Of a DNA stretch of 64,000 nt, positions 19,287 to 29,008 are shown piece by piece. The notes beneath the pieces were generated by a model that ran no database searches, was not told the origin of the DNA, and was given only the letters and a program-made list of their open reading frames with translations. Origin of the DNA: Francisella orientalis FNO12 (GTDB lineage Bacteria > Pseudomonadota > Gammaproteobacteria > Francisellales > Francisellaceae); contig NZ_CP011921.2 in NCBI RefSeq assembly GCF_001042525.2, positions 1,116,001 through 1,180,000 of the forward strand. Direction: 5' to 3'. Numbering within the stretch: position 1 is the stretch's first letter; each line of letters starts with the position of its first letter. The position numbers and the translations under genes were made by a program.

Positions 19287-20429
19287 TTAACCAATTACGT
19301 TAAAAACATAAATATCTCCTTTAGTTGCTACAGCAAAAAATTTAGAGCAAAAAGTCATAACACATACATTCTCATCTATAACACTATTTGAACTATATCC
19401 GTTCATATTATTACGAATATTTAATGCAATTAATGTACCCTTTCTCAAAGGTTCAAGAGTTTCAGCACTCATGTATCTGTCACCTATAATCTTAAGTTTT
19501 GCTTTCTCATATAAAATCAGAGGCTCTTTTGCTACTCTATAAACTACTTTAACTGGCACTCTATCAAGAGACTCCTCTTCTTGAAGCTGCACAAAACCAT
19601 CTAAGTTATATAATCTATAAACACCATATTCTTGATTATTAATCGAATCTACTTTTCTAATTCCTACAGCTAATTTAGCTTTTGTATCAGTATCTTCAGT
19701 GATATCAAAACTTTCGAGTACTCCATCATTGATAGATACAACTCTCTCACTTTTATTAATATCTTTTTTTAAGTCAAAACTATATCTATAAATCTCTTTA
19801 TTACTTGATATATAAATATTATATTTGCCTAGCATCATCTCAATAGGTTTAAAATTTAGATATTCTTCAGAAATTTTGTCAAACTGTCCATTTTTATCAA
19901 CTTTATAAGTTAATAGCTTCCCTGAACTTGCGTTTTCAGATGATGTAAGGACATAGATAAAATCTAAATTCATAGAAGGAATAACCTGAATAATATCTGA
20001 ATTAATATAATAGTTAAACAATCTACCTTTGATCTTGTCTGAAATGGGTGAAATGTTATAAGCTGTAATATCATGCTTTGAAAATAAATAAAAAGCATTT
20101 CCAAACTTATTTATTAGCATATCAACAATATGATTGTCTTTACTATCAATACTATCAAAGCAGTTACTATGAGTACTAGCTGAACTAATAGAAGCTGATA
20201 ACTTAGTAATATTGACGCATAACTGACCAAAATTATAGTAAATTGAATATAGCTTTGTACTATCACTATTGATAGCCATAGCTTTGACATTTGGTTGGTG
20301 TATAGTAGCAATATAGTTGATATTATTTTCAGATAATGTAAGTTCTTTATCTACTTTTATAATATTTGAATATGATAATTGATAAAGAAATATTGACATG
20401 ACTCCTATCACAACAACCCTAAAGATCAA
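19287..20429 (-). CDS. Secreted beta-propeller-like protein, paralogue 1 (intact)
   Basis: The 380-residue protein opens with a hydrophobic signal (VVVIGVMSIFLYQLSYSN) and is otherwise soluble. It consists of short beta-strand-rich units such as KAMAINSDSTKLYSIY, GNAFYLFSKHDITAYNISP, LDFIYVLTSSENASSGKLL and KYNIYISSNKEIYRYSFD, which look like propeller blades of the lactonase/YVTN type. Two cysteines, in LCVNITKLS and NCFDS, are conserved in its three relatives at 36013, 37990 and 38517. I know no function and no name for this family. This is the only copy in the window without a visible lesion, so it is the best candidate for a working protein. Confidence 0.68.
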   Translation of the reverse strand: MIFRVVVIGVMSIFLYQLSYSNIIKVDKELTLSENNINYIATIHQPNVKAMAINSDSTKLYSIYYNFGQLCVNITKLSASISSASTHSNCFDSIDSKDNHIVDMLINKFGNAFYLFSKHDITAYNISPISDKIKGRLFNYYINSDIIQVIPSMNLDFIYVLTSSENASSGKLLTYKVDKNGQFDKISEEYLNFKPIEMMLGKYNIYISSNKEIYRYSFDLKKDINKSERVVSINDGVLESFDITEDTDTKAKLAVGIRKVDSINNQEYGVYRLYNLDGFVQLQEEESLDRVPVKVVYRVAKEPLILYEKAKLKIIGDRYMSAETLEPLRKGTLIALNIRNNMNGYSSNSVIDENVCVMTFCSKFFAVATKGDIYVFNVIG

Positions 20430-20522
20430 TGAACTAAGCTTATTAAATATAAATATACTTTCCTCGATTGAAAGACTAAGTCTAAATATAAGATTTTATT
20501 TATTTTTAATATGATATTTCGA

Positions 20523-22268
20523 TCAATAACCTATCGCTAAAGCATTACCTCTACGTGGATCTGCAGCACCATAGACATACTGTCCATCAGACATTACAGA
20601 CTCAGCAGCACCCATAGCAGCATAAGGAGTTACAGTATTACCCATTTTCTTAAGTAAATTGATAGTATCTACAGATATACCTTGCTCTACACCTATCTCT
20701 TCTGGCCATAGCTGACTATGCATACGAGGATTATTAACCGCAGATTGCAAATTCATATTATAGTCTATGATATTTAAAATCACCTGTAATGTTGTTGTAA
20801 TAATACAACTTCCTCCTGGTGAGCCCGTAGCTAAAAACGGCTTACCATCTTTATCAAGAACAATTGTTGGAGTCATTGAACTTAATGGTCGCTTATTTGG
20901 AGCAACTGTATTAGCTTCACCTTGAACTAAACCAAACACATTTGCCACACCCACTTTTGCTGCAAAATCATCCATTTCGTTATTTAACAAGATGCCTGTT
21001 CCTGGTACAACAATACCATTCCCATAAGAATAATTAAGCGTATAAGTATTTGATACCATATTGCCATCTTTATCAACTACACTAAACTGAGTAGTCTGAA
21101 GTTTCTCACGATCTTCTGGATTAACTGTACTTATATCTTTACTTGGAATATGCTTATCCGTAGTGATTTTTTGTGCAATCTGTTTTACATATTTTTTAGA
21201 TAAGAACTTAGCCAAATCCATCTTAACAAAACCAGGATCCCCTAAGTCAGAATTTCTATCATTATAAGCATAGCTCATTGCATTACTCATAAGATTAATA
21301 GTTTTAGCACTATTGTTACCATAATTAGCTAATGGGAAATTCTCAAGAATATTTAATAACTCTATCAGAATCACACCACCTGAGCTTGGTGGAGGCATGG
21401 AATATATTGTATAACCGCGATATGTCCCTTTAAGTGGCTTTATCTCTTCAACATTGTAATTTTTCAAGTCTTGTAATGTTATTAGACCACCATTTTTCGC
21501 CATACTATCTGCTATCTTATGAGCAATATCTCCTTCATAGAAAGCTTTTTTACCTTGTTTTGCTATTAGCTTCAGGCTATTAGCAAGTTCAGGCTGTTTT
21601 AAGATTTCTCCAACAGCATAAGCAGCGCCATCTTTCTTGTAAAAGATTTTCATAGCCTCTGGTGATTTTTTAAGCCATGGTTTTGCAGTTATAAGCGACT
21701 GATTTAGGTCATAGCTAACTGGAATACCATCTTCAGCAAGCTTGATAGCTGGAGCAATAACTTGTGATAATTTCAATTTACCATATTTTTGTTGTGCATC
21801 AACCAAACCTGCTACAGTACCTGGCGCACCTGAAGCACTGTATGAACCAGAAACTTTAGCATAATCAACATCTCCTTTATCGTTTAAGAACATATCTTTA
21901 GATGCTTTTGCAGGAGCTTTTTCACGGTAGTTTATTGCTATATTCTTATTACCATCTTGTAAATGGACAATCATAAAACCACCACCACCGATATTACCAG
22001 CTCTAGGTAGTGTAACAGCCAAAGCAAAGCCAACCGCAACTGCAGCATCTACAGCATTACCACCTTGTTTTAATATATCTAAACCGACTTGACTTGCTAA
22101 AGCCTCTTGAGAGGAAACCATACCATGAGTTGCAACAACTGGTTGAGCAATTTGCATCTCTTCTTGAATAGGGATAAAATCATAACCTGTTGGTACTGGT
22201 GTAGCAACCAAAGCTAAATTTGGTAAAAAAATTACCAAACACATTAAACTTACAAATAGTTTTTTCAT
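20523..22268 (-). CDS. ggt: Gamma-glutamyltranspeptidase (Ggt)
   Basis: The 581-residue precursor has a signal peptide (MKKLFVSLMCLVIFLP) and is exported. The large-subunit part carries MVSSQEALASQVGLDILKQG and GNIGGGGFMIVHL. Autocleavage should occur before Thr392 in LQ-TTQFSVVDKDGNMVSNT, making that Thr the new N-terminus and nucleophile. Downstream are PGTGILLNNEMDDF, NKRPLSSMTPTIV and ATGSPGGSCI, the oxyanion and substrate-binding motifs. Ggt cleaves glutathione and other gamma-glutamyl peptides. In Francisella it is known to help intracellular bacteria obtain cysteine from host glutathione. It stays intact amid decaying neighbours, which fits a need inside cells. Confidence 0.96.
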   Translation of the reverse strand: MKKLFVSLMCLVIFLPNLALVATPVPTGYDFIPIQEEMQIAQPVVATHGMVSSQEALASQVGLDILKQGGNAVDAAVAVGFALAVTLPRAGNIGGGGFMIVHLQDGNKNIAINYREKAPAKASKDMFLNDKGDVDYAKVSGSYSASGAPGTVAGLVDAQQKYGKLKLSQVIAPAIKLAEDGIPVSYDLNQSLITAKPWLKKSPEAMKIFYKKDGAAYAVGEILKQPELANSLKLIAKQGKKAFYEGDIAHKIADSMAKNGGLITLQDLKNYNVEEIKPLKGTYRGYTIYSMPPPSSGGVILIELLNILENFPLANYGNNSAKTINLMSNAMSYAYNDRNSDLGDPGFVKMDLAKFLSKKYVKQIAQKITTDKHIPSKDISTVNPEDREKLQTTQFSVVDKDGNMVSNTYTLNYSYGNGIVVPGTGILLNNEMDDFAAKVGVANVFGLVQGEANTVAPNKRPLSSMTPTIVLDKDGKPFLATGSPGGSCIITTTLQVILNIIDYNMNLQSAVNNPRMHSQLWPEEIGVEQGISVDTINLLKKMGNTVTPYAAMGAAESVMSDGQYVYGAADPRRGNALAIGY

Positions 22269-22389
22269 TAATAAACCTCAGTAACTATTTTTTAAACATA
22301 ATACTATATAAGATAACAAAAAACGATATTTTAAAAAAACCTTTTAAGCTAAACAAAAGATATTTTTTAAGACTTGTTTATAACTTAGA

Positions 22390-23304
22390 TTAGACTTCAG
22401 CAACCTTATTTACATTAGCAAGACTACTTTTTAGAACTGGTGGAGTATCTTGAGATGCCTGAACAAAACTCTCATCACTATAGGCAACCTCTGATTTAGC
22501 ATTAGTATTGTTGATACCCAAAACGCTTAGTATAGCTTTATCGTTTTGAGATCCATCAAGTGATGGATCTTTTTGTTTGAGAACTTTTGCCATACCATAA
22601 TCATAATTTTGGATATACGCGTTTCTCATAGCTGTATATGGATCTACCGATACTTCTTCTAAATTTGAATATGCTAGCAGATATAAAACACCTTAATTTG
22701 TATAGTATAAGCCATAGACACTATAGTTTACAGCATACGCTGTAAATGTACTTACTCCTCGAGCTAAAAACAAATACGAAAGTGGATTAAACATAGCATC
22801 AACACCATCACTAACACCCTCTATAGTACCTGGTCCAAAAATTGGCCAAACAATATATGGTGAAGCATATCCTTTTTTATATACGCCCCATTTATGAAGA
22901 GTAACTGCAAAATCTTGATATATCGCATTGGCAATCCAAACCTACTACCGGCCACATCAAAAATACCTACACCCCAAGTGTCGTATTTTCCAAAAATCTC
23001 ATACTATCATCTCCAGCATAACTCCACTCGCCTTGAAAAAGATTATTAGCTACTCGACTAGGCTCAAAAAGATTTTGAAAAAATTAAATATACCTGTTTG
23101 TGCTGCTTCTGGCATAATGAAATTATAGGCTTTTGCTACAGGTGTCAGATCCTCATATAATTCATTATTCCAATGAAACATCTTACGATTATAGTTTTCA
23201 TAAGGATCTCTATCATTAACCGGTGTCTCCGATTTAATTGAACAACCTGATAATACTATGATAGTGGCGAGTAACAAAATACTCTTTTTTATTTTTAATT
23301 TCAT
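22390..23304 (-). pseudogene. mlaA: MlaA/VacJ outer-membrane lipoprotein, broken
   Basis: From ATG 23304 there is a lipoprotein signal (LLATIIVLSGCS) and the MlaA start DRDPYENYNRKMFHWNNELY. A frameshift near 23075, next to an A/T run, separates NFFKI from NLFEPSRVANNLFQGEW. The new frame continues with the family core GVVGIFDVAGSRFGLP, WGVYKKGYASPYIVWPIFGP and MFNPLSYLFLARGV. It then meets an in-frame TAA at 22693-22695 after YSVYGLYYTN, and the tail ends NVNKVAEV at 22390. MlaA removes misplaced phospholipid from the outer leaflet of the outer membrane with porins and MlaC. Two independent lesions suggest real loss. Confidence 0.9.
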
Positions 23305-23384
23305 GAACTTATTAAATTGATTTTAAAAAAAATCTCGCAATTATAGCCAATAATTGCTATATATAAATGATCTAAAGTAATATT

Positions 23385-24593
23385 TTATGAAAATTTTATA
23401 CCTTTCTTGAAGCTTCTAGTCCAAAAACGCTCTATAGCAAGCGCTTCTAGTAACTTATCTGAGTATTTTTGATTTTGATTTGTTATGTATGCTGTGATAA
23501 TCAGAGCCGCTAATAATGATGAACATAAACCTTTTGAGCCAAATCCTGAAGATACATATAAGCCTTCTTGATACTCAATCTTTGGCATTTTTGATTTTGG
23601 ATAGCCTTTAGATAGAGGCTTATAAAAAACTTGTTCAAAACTATCATAATCTGTCAATCTACCAACAAGTGGTAAATGATCAGAAGTTACACATCTCGTA
23701 GCTACTCTTGAATTAACAATTTCAACATTGTAATTTTTATCATCAAATATTTGCTTAATTTGATTAATATTAAAATTATTATCTTCTTGTCTTATATCTC
23801 CACTAGTATCATTATTATCTCGAAATGTTGCTCCAATAACTTGTAGATTATCTTTATAATTAGGGATTATATATCCTTTATCCATAATATTATTTGTGAT
23901 ATTAAAACATCTTTTAATAACTGTTAACTGACCTTGAGATGGGTATACTGGAATATTTTGTAGCAGAGAAATATTTTTAAATAATGGATACCCTCCAACA
24001 AATACCACAATATCAAAATCTTCAGTAAAATTATTAAATGCTAATTGCCAAGTATTATTCTCTAATTTCTTAATGTCCAAGAGCTCATTATCTAATTTTA
24101 ATTTAGCAGTTGATAATTTAAGCCATAGCTGACAAATACTTTTAGGTACCACAGATAAAGCATTAGGGTAATATACAGCTTTGTTAGAAGTATTTTTACC
24201 AAGTAATTCTGAAAGCTCTTGAGGAGATATTAATCTAGCTAAATCATCACCTATCTCTCTTTTTGTAAAAATCTTTTGGTATCTATTTAGTTCTTTTTCA
24301 TCACTTAATATTTGCAAAACACCCTGATTACAAATTTCTATATCATTACGATACTGATTTATAAACTCTAATAATATACTATAGCCTAGTGTATGAAACT
24401 GATCTGAGAAATTATTATCTGAGGTTAAATAAGGTTCTAAAATTCCCGCAAAGTTCCCCGAAGCTTCGATTGCAATATCAGAGTTTTTATCAAATAAAGT
24501 TATATCAAAGTTAAGGATTCTACTTAATTCATAAGCTAATGAACAACCTGCTAGTCCAGCTCCTACAATAGCTATTTTTTTATTACGCACCAA
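23385..24593 (-). CDS. FAD-dependent oxidoreductase, MnmC C-terminal-domain type (stand-alone)
   Basis: The 402-residue protein has the dinucleotide motif IAIVGAGLAGCSLAYELSR at the N-terminus. Next comes IAIEASGNFAGILEPYLTSD, which matches the MnmC pattern of the FAD half. C-terminal blocks are ATRCVTSDHLPLVGRLTDYD and YVSSGFGSKGLCSSLLAALI. In E. coli this domain is fused to a methyltransferase and converts cmnm5(s2)U34 to nm5(s2)U34 in tRNA wobble positions. Here the methyltransferase half is absent, so it either works with a separate partner or has a related function. Its start overlaps the RnfH gene by 11 bp. MnmG, which makes the substrate modification, is at 51516. Confidence 0.82.
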   Translation of the reverse strand: MVRNKKIAIVGAGLAGCSLAYELSRILNFDITLFDKNSDIAIEASGNFAGILEPYLTSDNNFSDQFHTLGYSILLEFINQYRNDIEICNQGVLQILSDEKELNRYQKIFTKREIGDDLARLISPQELSELLGKNTSNKAVYYPNALSVVPKSICQLWLKLSTAKLKLDNELLDIKKLENNTWQLAFNNFTEDFDIVVFVGGYPLFKNISLLQNIPVYPSQGQLTVIKRCFNITNNIMDKGYIIPNYKDNLQVIGATFRDNNDTSGDIRQEDNNFNINQIKQIFDDKNYNVEIVNSRVATRCVTSDHLPLVGRLTDYDSFEQVFYKPLSKGYPKSKMPKIEYQEGLYVSSGFGSKGLCSSLLAALIITAYITNQNQKYSDKLLEALAIERFWTRSFKKGIKFS

Positions 24594-24888
24594 AACCTCT
24601 GATGCCTTCTCTTTTACGCTTTTGTTCTGCTCTTAGCATTCGAGCTTGTTTTGGATCAATAGTTAAATTTCTGTATATTTCAACTCTATCTCTATCCTCA
24701 AGAACATGATCTAGATCAACTATTTGTCCATATATACCAATTTTAAGATTTTCAAGACTGTCTAGTTCAGAATAAGCATCTAAGATTTTTGACTGAATAA
24801 TCACCTGTCTAACAGTCATACAATCATCAGATTCAATATAAAAAGACTTCTGCTCACTAGGTAAAGCATAAATGACTTCTACTTTCAC
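24583..24888 (-). CDS. rnfH: RnfH-family ubiquitin-like protein
   Basis: The 101 residues show the UPF0125/RnfH beta-grasp pattern: KVEVIYALPSEQKSF at the start, LKIGIYGQIVDLDHVLEDRD in the middle and RVEIYRNLTIDPKQARMLRA near the end, followed by a basic tail. The molecular role is unsettled; the family is named for occurrence near rnf genes. It starts directly on the last base of the ratA stop codon region and overlaps the MnmC-like gene downstream, so the three are translationally coupled. ratA-rnfH next to divergent smpB is a conserved arrangement in gammaproteobacteria. Confidence 0.9.
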   Translation of the reverse strand: MKVEVIYALPSEQKSFYIESDDCMTVRQVIIQSKILDAYSELDSLENLKIGIYGQIVDLDHVLEDRDRVEIYRNLTIDPKQARMLRAEQKRKREGIRGFGA

Positions 24889-25319
24889 TATTTATAAACC
24901 TCTTCTGCACGTTTACAAAATGCTCCTAACATCTTATCTGCCAGCCCACGAAACACAGGTCCAAGAGCCATTTCAACAAATTTATTTTCAAAGGTAAACT
25001 CCATGTCTAATGATACCTTACATGAATTTTCATCTTGAGGTTCAAATTTCCAATCACCTGTTAAACTTTTAAATGGACCATTCATAAGATTTAAATGAAT
25101 ATGCTGATCTTTTACCATTGTATTATGTGTAGCAAAATCAAGTTTCACAAAGCCAGATTTGATTTTTAGAGATGCTTTTGCTTCTGTTTCTGTATGCTCA
25201 AAAACTTCTATATCATAGCACATTGGTAGAAACTGAGGATAGCTTTCAATATCATTTACAAGATCATACATCTGTGAAGCAGTATAATTAACAATTGCAG
25301 ATTTATTAACTTTATTCAT
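24888..25319 (-). CDS. ratA: RatA/Coq10-family START-domain protein
   Basis: The 143 residues form a single START/polyketide-cyclase fold. MYDLVNDIESYPQFLPMCYD near the N-terminus is the family signature, and FRGLADKMLGAFCKRAEEVY forms the long C-terminal helix. Relatives bind ubiquinone or, in E. coli, are described as RatA, which interferes with 70S subunit association. The sequence cannot separate these roles. It is the first gene of the ratA-rnfH-mnmC-like run and is divergent from smpB, with about 75 bp between the starts. Confidence 0.88.
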   Translation of the reverse strand: MNKVNKSAIVNYTASQMYDLVNDIESYPQFLPMCYDIEVFEHTETEAKASLKIKSGFVKLDFATHNTMVKDQHIHLNLMNGPFKSLTGDWKFEPQDENSCKVSLDMEFTFENKFVEMALGPVFRGLADKMLGAFCKRAEEVYK

Positions 25320-25393
25320 TTATTTAATCTTTTGTGTTTTGCTGATAATATATAGCGTTACATTGTATATCTTTTACAAAAAATAATAAAGTT

Positions 25394-25867
25394 ATGAGTA
25401 AACATAAGGTTTCTTCAGCAACTATTGCTAGAAATAAAAGAGCCTTCCATGATTATACTATTTTAGAGAAGTTTGAAGCTGGAATAGTCCTACAAGGATG
25501 GGAAGTAAAAAGTATCAGAGCTGGTAAAGTACAGATGATAGATAGTCATGCGCATATCAAGCGTAGTGAAGCTTGGCTTTTTAATTGTCTAATAACTCCT
25601 CTATTGTCAGCATCTACTCATGTGGTAGCTGATGCTTCAGCAAATCGTAAATTACTACTTAATCGCCGTGAGATAGACAAAATCATGGGACGAATTGAGC
25701 AAAAAGGATTTACATGTGTGCCTTTGGCTATGTATTGGAAAGGTACTCGTGTAAAAGTTGAAATAGCTCTTGCTCAAGGTAAAAAAGTTCACGATAAGCG
25801 TCAGGCTCAAAAAGATAAAGATTGGGCTCGCGAAAAGAATAGAATCTTTAAGAAGGCGCATAGATAA
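25394..25867 (+). CDS. smpB: SsrA-binding protein SmpB
   Basis: The 157-residue protein has the OB-fold landmarks [40 protein letters not shown] and [13 protein letters not shown]. Its basic C-terminal tail, [20 protein letters not shown], enters the empty mRNA channel. SmpB carries tmRNA to stalled ribosomes for trans-translation. The length is normal. The ttcA ATG follows the stop codon after one base, so the two are co-transcribed. Confidence 0.98.
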   Translation: MSKHKVSSATIARNKRAFHDYTILEKFEAGIVLQGWEVKSIRAGKVQMIDSHAHIKRSEAWLFNCLITPLLSASTHVVADASANRKLLLNRREIDKIMGRIEQKGFTCVPLAMYWKGTRVKVEIALAQGKKVHDKRQAQKDKDWAREKNRIFKKAHR

Positions 25868-25868
25868 A

Positions 25869-26627
25869 ATGACTGAAATAAAAATAAGCAAAACTGAAAA
25901 AAAATTACGTCACTATATTACTAAGGCTATAGCTGATTATAAGCTTATCGAAAAAGGTGATAAGGTTATGCTATGTCTATCAGGAGGTAAAGATTCTTTT
26001 GGACTATTAAAAGTTTTGCATGGACTAATCGAAGATAAAACTTATGATATAGCTCTTCATGTGTATACATTAGATCAGTCTCAACCTGGTTGGGATGATA
26101 GTCAACTTAGAAAATATCTTGGTGATCTAGGTGTATCTTATGAGATTGAAACAAAAAATACTTATGGTGTAGTGATAGATAAAGTTCCAGAGGGTAAAAC
26201 TTACTGTTCGTTATGCTCTAGACTTCGCCGTGGTAACATCTATAGATATGCAAAAGAGCATAAAATGGATAAGATCATTCTGGGACATCATCGCGATGAT
26301 TTGATCGAATCATTGTTAATGTCGATTCTATATCAGGGGCAAATTAAATCTATGCCACCTAAATTTATTACTCAAGAAGGTGAAAATACTGTAATCCGCC
26401 CAATGGTACTAGTACAAGAACGCGATCTTATAGAATTTGCTAAAGAAGAAAATTTCCCAATAATTCCATGTAACTTATGTGGATCTCAAGAAAATCTTAA
26501 AAGAAAAAAAGTTAAAAAGCTAATCCAAGATTTAGCACATGAGAATCCAAAAGTACCTAGTAATATTCTAAACTCTCTATCAAATGTATTGCCAAGTCAT
26601 TTGATGGATCTAAATTTATTAGCATAA
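25869..26627 (+). CDS. ttcA: tRNA 2-thiocytidine biosynthesis protein TtcA
   Basis: I start it at ATG 25869, giving 252 residues ([16 protein letters not shown]). A longer in-frame start at 25770 lies inside smpB and is rejected. The PP-loop is [14 protein letters not shown] (about residue 33). Two CxxC motifs, [11 protein letters not shown] (about 115) and [14 protein letters not shown] (about 200), bind the [4Fe-4S] cluster. [13 protein letters not shown] is the family helix between them. TtcA thiolates C32 of certain tRNAs in an ATP-dependent reaction. It is coupled to smpB by a one-base gap. Confidence 0.95.
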   Translation: MTEIKISKTEKKLRHYITKAIADYKLIEKGDKVMLCLSGGKDSFGLLKVLHGLIEDKTYDIALHVYTLDQSQPGWDDSQLRKYLGDLGVSYEIETKNTYGVVIDKVPEGKTYCSLCSRLRRGNIYRYAKEHKMDKIILGHHRDDLIESLLMSILYQGQIKSMPPKFITQEGENTVIRPMVLVQERDLIEFAKEENFPIIPCNLCGSQENLKRKKVKKLIQDLAHENPKVPSNILNSLSNVLPSHLMDLNLLA

Positions 26628-26748
26628 TTTTGGCTCTCTATTTTCTAAACACAAAAAAACATTATGATTTATTCACATGTCTTTTCATGATCTAGATAAA
26701 ACTTTTTTCATGGTAAAATACTAAAAATATCCAAAAATAATTAAAGAA

Positions 26749-27876
26749 ATGAAGTACATAGATCGTCTTAAACATAATACTGAACTATATATAGGCTACC
26801 CTCCAGCAACAGATTTTAAACTAAGTCAGTATGCTGAGCTTCTTGATTATTCTATGAATAGTTTAGGTAATCCTTACGATTTAAATAATCCTTTTAGTAG
26901 TCATGCTCACGAAAAAAGTGTCATTGATTTTTTCATTAATCTTTATAAGCTAGATCATAAAAATTTTTGGGGATATGTTGCAAACTGTAGCTCTGAATCT
27001 ATTATGTACTGCTTATGGCGTGCAAAAAAACATCTACAAATGACTAATAACCAAAAAGTAAAAATAATCTGCAATGAGTTCTCTCATTATGCAATTGATA
27101 AAACCGCTGATATATTAGATTTAGAACTGATTAAAATTCAAAGTAATGAATATGGTGAAATCGATTATAATGCTCTGAAATCAAATATAAAATCTGAATA
27201 TAATTATATTTTTTTTGCAACTATAGGCTCAACAATAACTTCATCTATAGATGATATTAATATTGTAAAAAATATATTAGAAGAATCTAAAACCTCTTTT
27301 TATATACATGCTGATGCCGCATTCAATGGAGCTTTTATTCCATTTACAGATGATTTTCATAAATGTCAAAATTTTGATTCAATAAATATAAGTGGTCATA
27401 AATTTATTGGTCTACCAATACCTTGTGGTATAACAATTATCAATAAAGAATATATAAGTGGTAGATATATTGAATACACATCAAACAATGATGTGACAAT
27501 AGGTGGTAGTAGAAATGGTCTAACTCCTTATCTTCTTTACAAACGGATAAAAGAATTAAATAGTGCTGACGGATTAAAAAATAGATTTAACAAATGTTTG
27601 AAACTAGCTAAAAATTATCAAAAAATACTAGAAGAAAATAATATTAACGTTTTTAGAAACAACAACTCTCTAACTTTAGCGCTAACAGATATTCCAAAAG
27701 AGATTATGAAAAAGTGGCACGCTCCAACTAGAAAAAGGCTAACGACAATAACTGCTTTACCAAAATTAACAGAAGAAAAGCTACGCTTATTTATAGCAGA
27801 TATTAAAAACCATAATGAAAATCGTTTTGTTACAGATACAATAACCATTATGCCTAGCAATGTAGCAACTCTATAG
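26749..27876 (+). CDS. hdc: PLP-dependent histidine decarboxylase (group II)
   Basis: The 375 residues match the bacterial PLP-type histidine decarboxylase in length and motifs. These include ELYIGYPPATDF, FFINLYKLDHKNFWGYVANC, the PLP-stacking block ICNEFSHYAIDKTAD, FFATIGSTITSSIDDI, AspxAla in YIHADAAFNGAFIPF and the Schiff-base lysine in NISGHKFIGLPIPCGI (about residue 223). SRNGLTPYLLYKRI follows. It would convert histidine to histamine, which can consume protons and give acid resistance. It is intact only about 1 kb from a ruined histidine biosynthetic operon, so any substrate would have to be imported. Another small decarboxylation substrate remains possible. Confidence 0.85.
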   Translation: MKYIDRLKHNTELYIGYPPATDFKLSQYAELLDYSMNSLGNPYDLNNPFSSHAHEKSVIDFFINLYKLDHKNFWGYVANCSSESIMYCLWRAKKHLQMTNNQKVKIICNEFSHYAIDKTADILDLELIKIQSNEYGEIDYNALKSNIKSEYNYIFFATIGSTITSSIDDINIVKNILEESKTSFYIHADAAFNGAFIPFTDDFHKCQNFDSINISGHKFIGLPIPCGITIINKEYISGRYIEYTSNNDVTIGGSRNGLTPYLLYKRIKELNSADGLKNRFNKCLKLAKNYQKILEENNINVFRNNNSLTLALTDIPKEIMKKWHAPTRKRLTTITALPKLTEEKLRLFIADIKNHNENRFVTDTITIMPSNVATL

Positions 27877-27965
27877 ACTTTAGATTTTTACTTGGCTCAT
27901 CCGCAAAAATTATGCATAAAATGCAACTAATTATATGACAGATCATTGATCCGTAAGCTGTTGGA

Positions 27966-28955
27966 TTAGTTAATAGTATGAGAAAAATCAGAAATTTTAA
28001 ATTTATTTGGACATGTACTTTGGTTAGCATTAGGCGCATTAGCCAGCAAAATAGACAAATCTCTTTGACTTGGTTCATCAGCATTTTTCGGTAACGATAT
28101 ATACACATCAACTAGCATACCATCTTTACAATTTAGATATACTTTATTACTAGTATCAGCCCCAAAGCTTTGATTAAAAGCATTATCAAACTGTTCAATA
28201 ATTATATCTTTACCAATATTTTGGCTAAAAAACTGTTCTAGCTTTGAATCATTTATCTGATTTACAAAAGTAGCTGCCTGAGTATAGTATTAATTTTGGT
28301 CATGTAATTGACAAGTTCCATGCTTATACCACGCATGGTGTTGTAAACATGAAGAGTCATTATATCCTGGCATTACTCTACGTAGTAACTCTACAGTTTT
28401 ATCATCTAAATTTAATGGAGCATAATTACAAAAATTAGATTGTTTCTGAGCACCACAAAAACCATAATTTGTACCACAAGTATCTTGATTAGGCCAAAAT
28501 CCATGTAACGAAAAACTCTTAGCAGCTGCACTATCTACAGGTAGATTTTTACACTCTTGCTTTCCAGCACTGAAGCCATAGGTCTCACAAAATGCGGACT
28601 GCCAACTAAGAGCTAGTACATAGCTATCGGCAAGCTCAGGTTCTTGGATGCACTGTTTACCAGGAGTATCGCCTCCTTCTTCAATATCCGCTATACCGCA
28701 ACTACTACTTACCCAGCGTAACTGACTTTCGCTAGCATTTGAAATAAATACTCTAAACCAATCTGAATTAGTATCTTTATTTTTTCCTGAATAGAGTAAG
28801 TTTGCTCTGCCATTACATAAGTATTATCAGGATTAGTCATTTTGTTTTTTGATATATATGCTTGACACGATGACTCTGCTGTAAATGTACCTTTAGCAGG
28901 CACTGCGTACACTGATGTAGTAATTAAAGCCAAAAGTGTAATCTTAAGATACGAA
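27966..28955 (-). pseudogene. Secreted RNase T2-family ribonuclease, broken
   Basis: The N-terminus is signal-like (TLLALITTSVYAVPA) with no clear in-frame ATG before it. It is followed by SSCQAYISKNKM. A frameshift near 28790 separates QTYSIQE from NKDTNSDWFRVFISNASES. The two catalytic blocks survive in one frame: KSFSLHGFWPNQDTCG (about 28520) and HHAWYKHGTCQL (about 28320). An in-frame TAA follows HDQN near 28291, and the chain would end ISDFSHTIN at 27966. It has many cysteines, as expected for an exported RNase T2. Intact it would be about 320 residues and degrade extracellular or periplasmic RNA. It is convergent with hdc. Confidence 0.85.
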
Positions 28956-29008
28956 TTATTATTTCCATATAAGTAAATTTTGAGTTAGTTTCAAATAGCA
29001 ATTATAAC

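Noticed and set aside
22549-22570. Nine-base-pair hairpin followed by T residues inside mlaA
   Set aside because: It lies within coding sequence of the MlaA remnant (DPSLDGS), and no transcript on the plus strand is expected to end there. I treat it as chance.
25770-25868. Extended ttcA start inside smpB
   Set aside because: The 33 extra residues are antisense-free but translate smpB sequence in another frame; ATG 25869 follows the smpB stop by one base and gives the normal protein.
27854-28111. Minus-strand open frame of 85 codons overlapping the hdc end
   Set aside because: It is another frame of the RNase T2 pseudogene C-terminus; the RNase frame ending at 27966 has the homologous protein.
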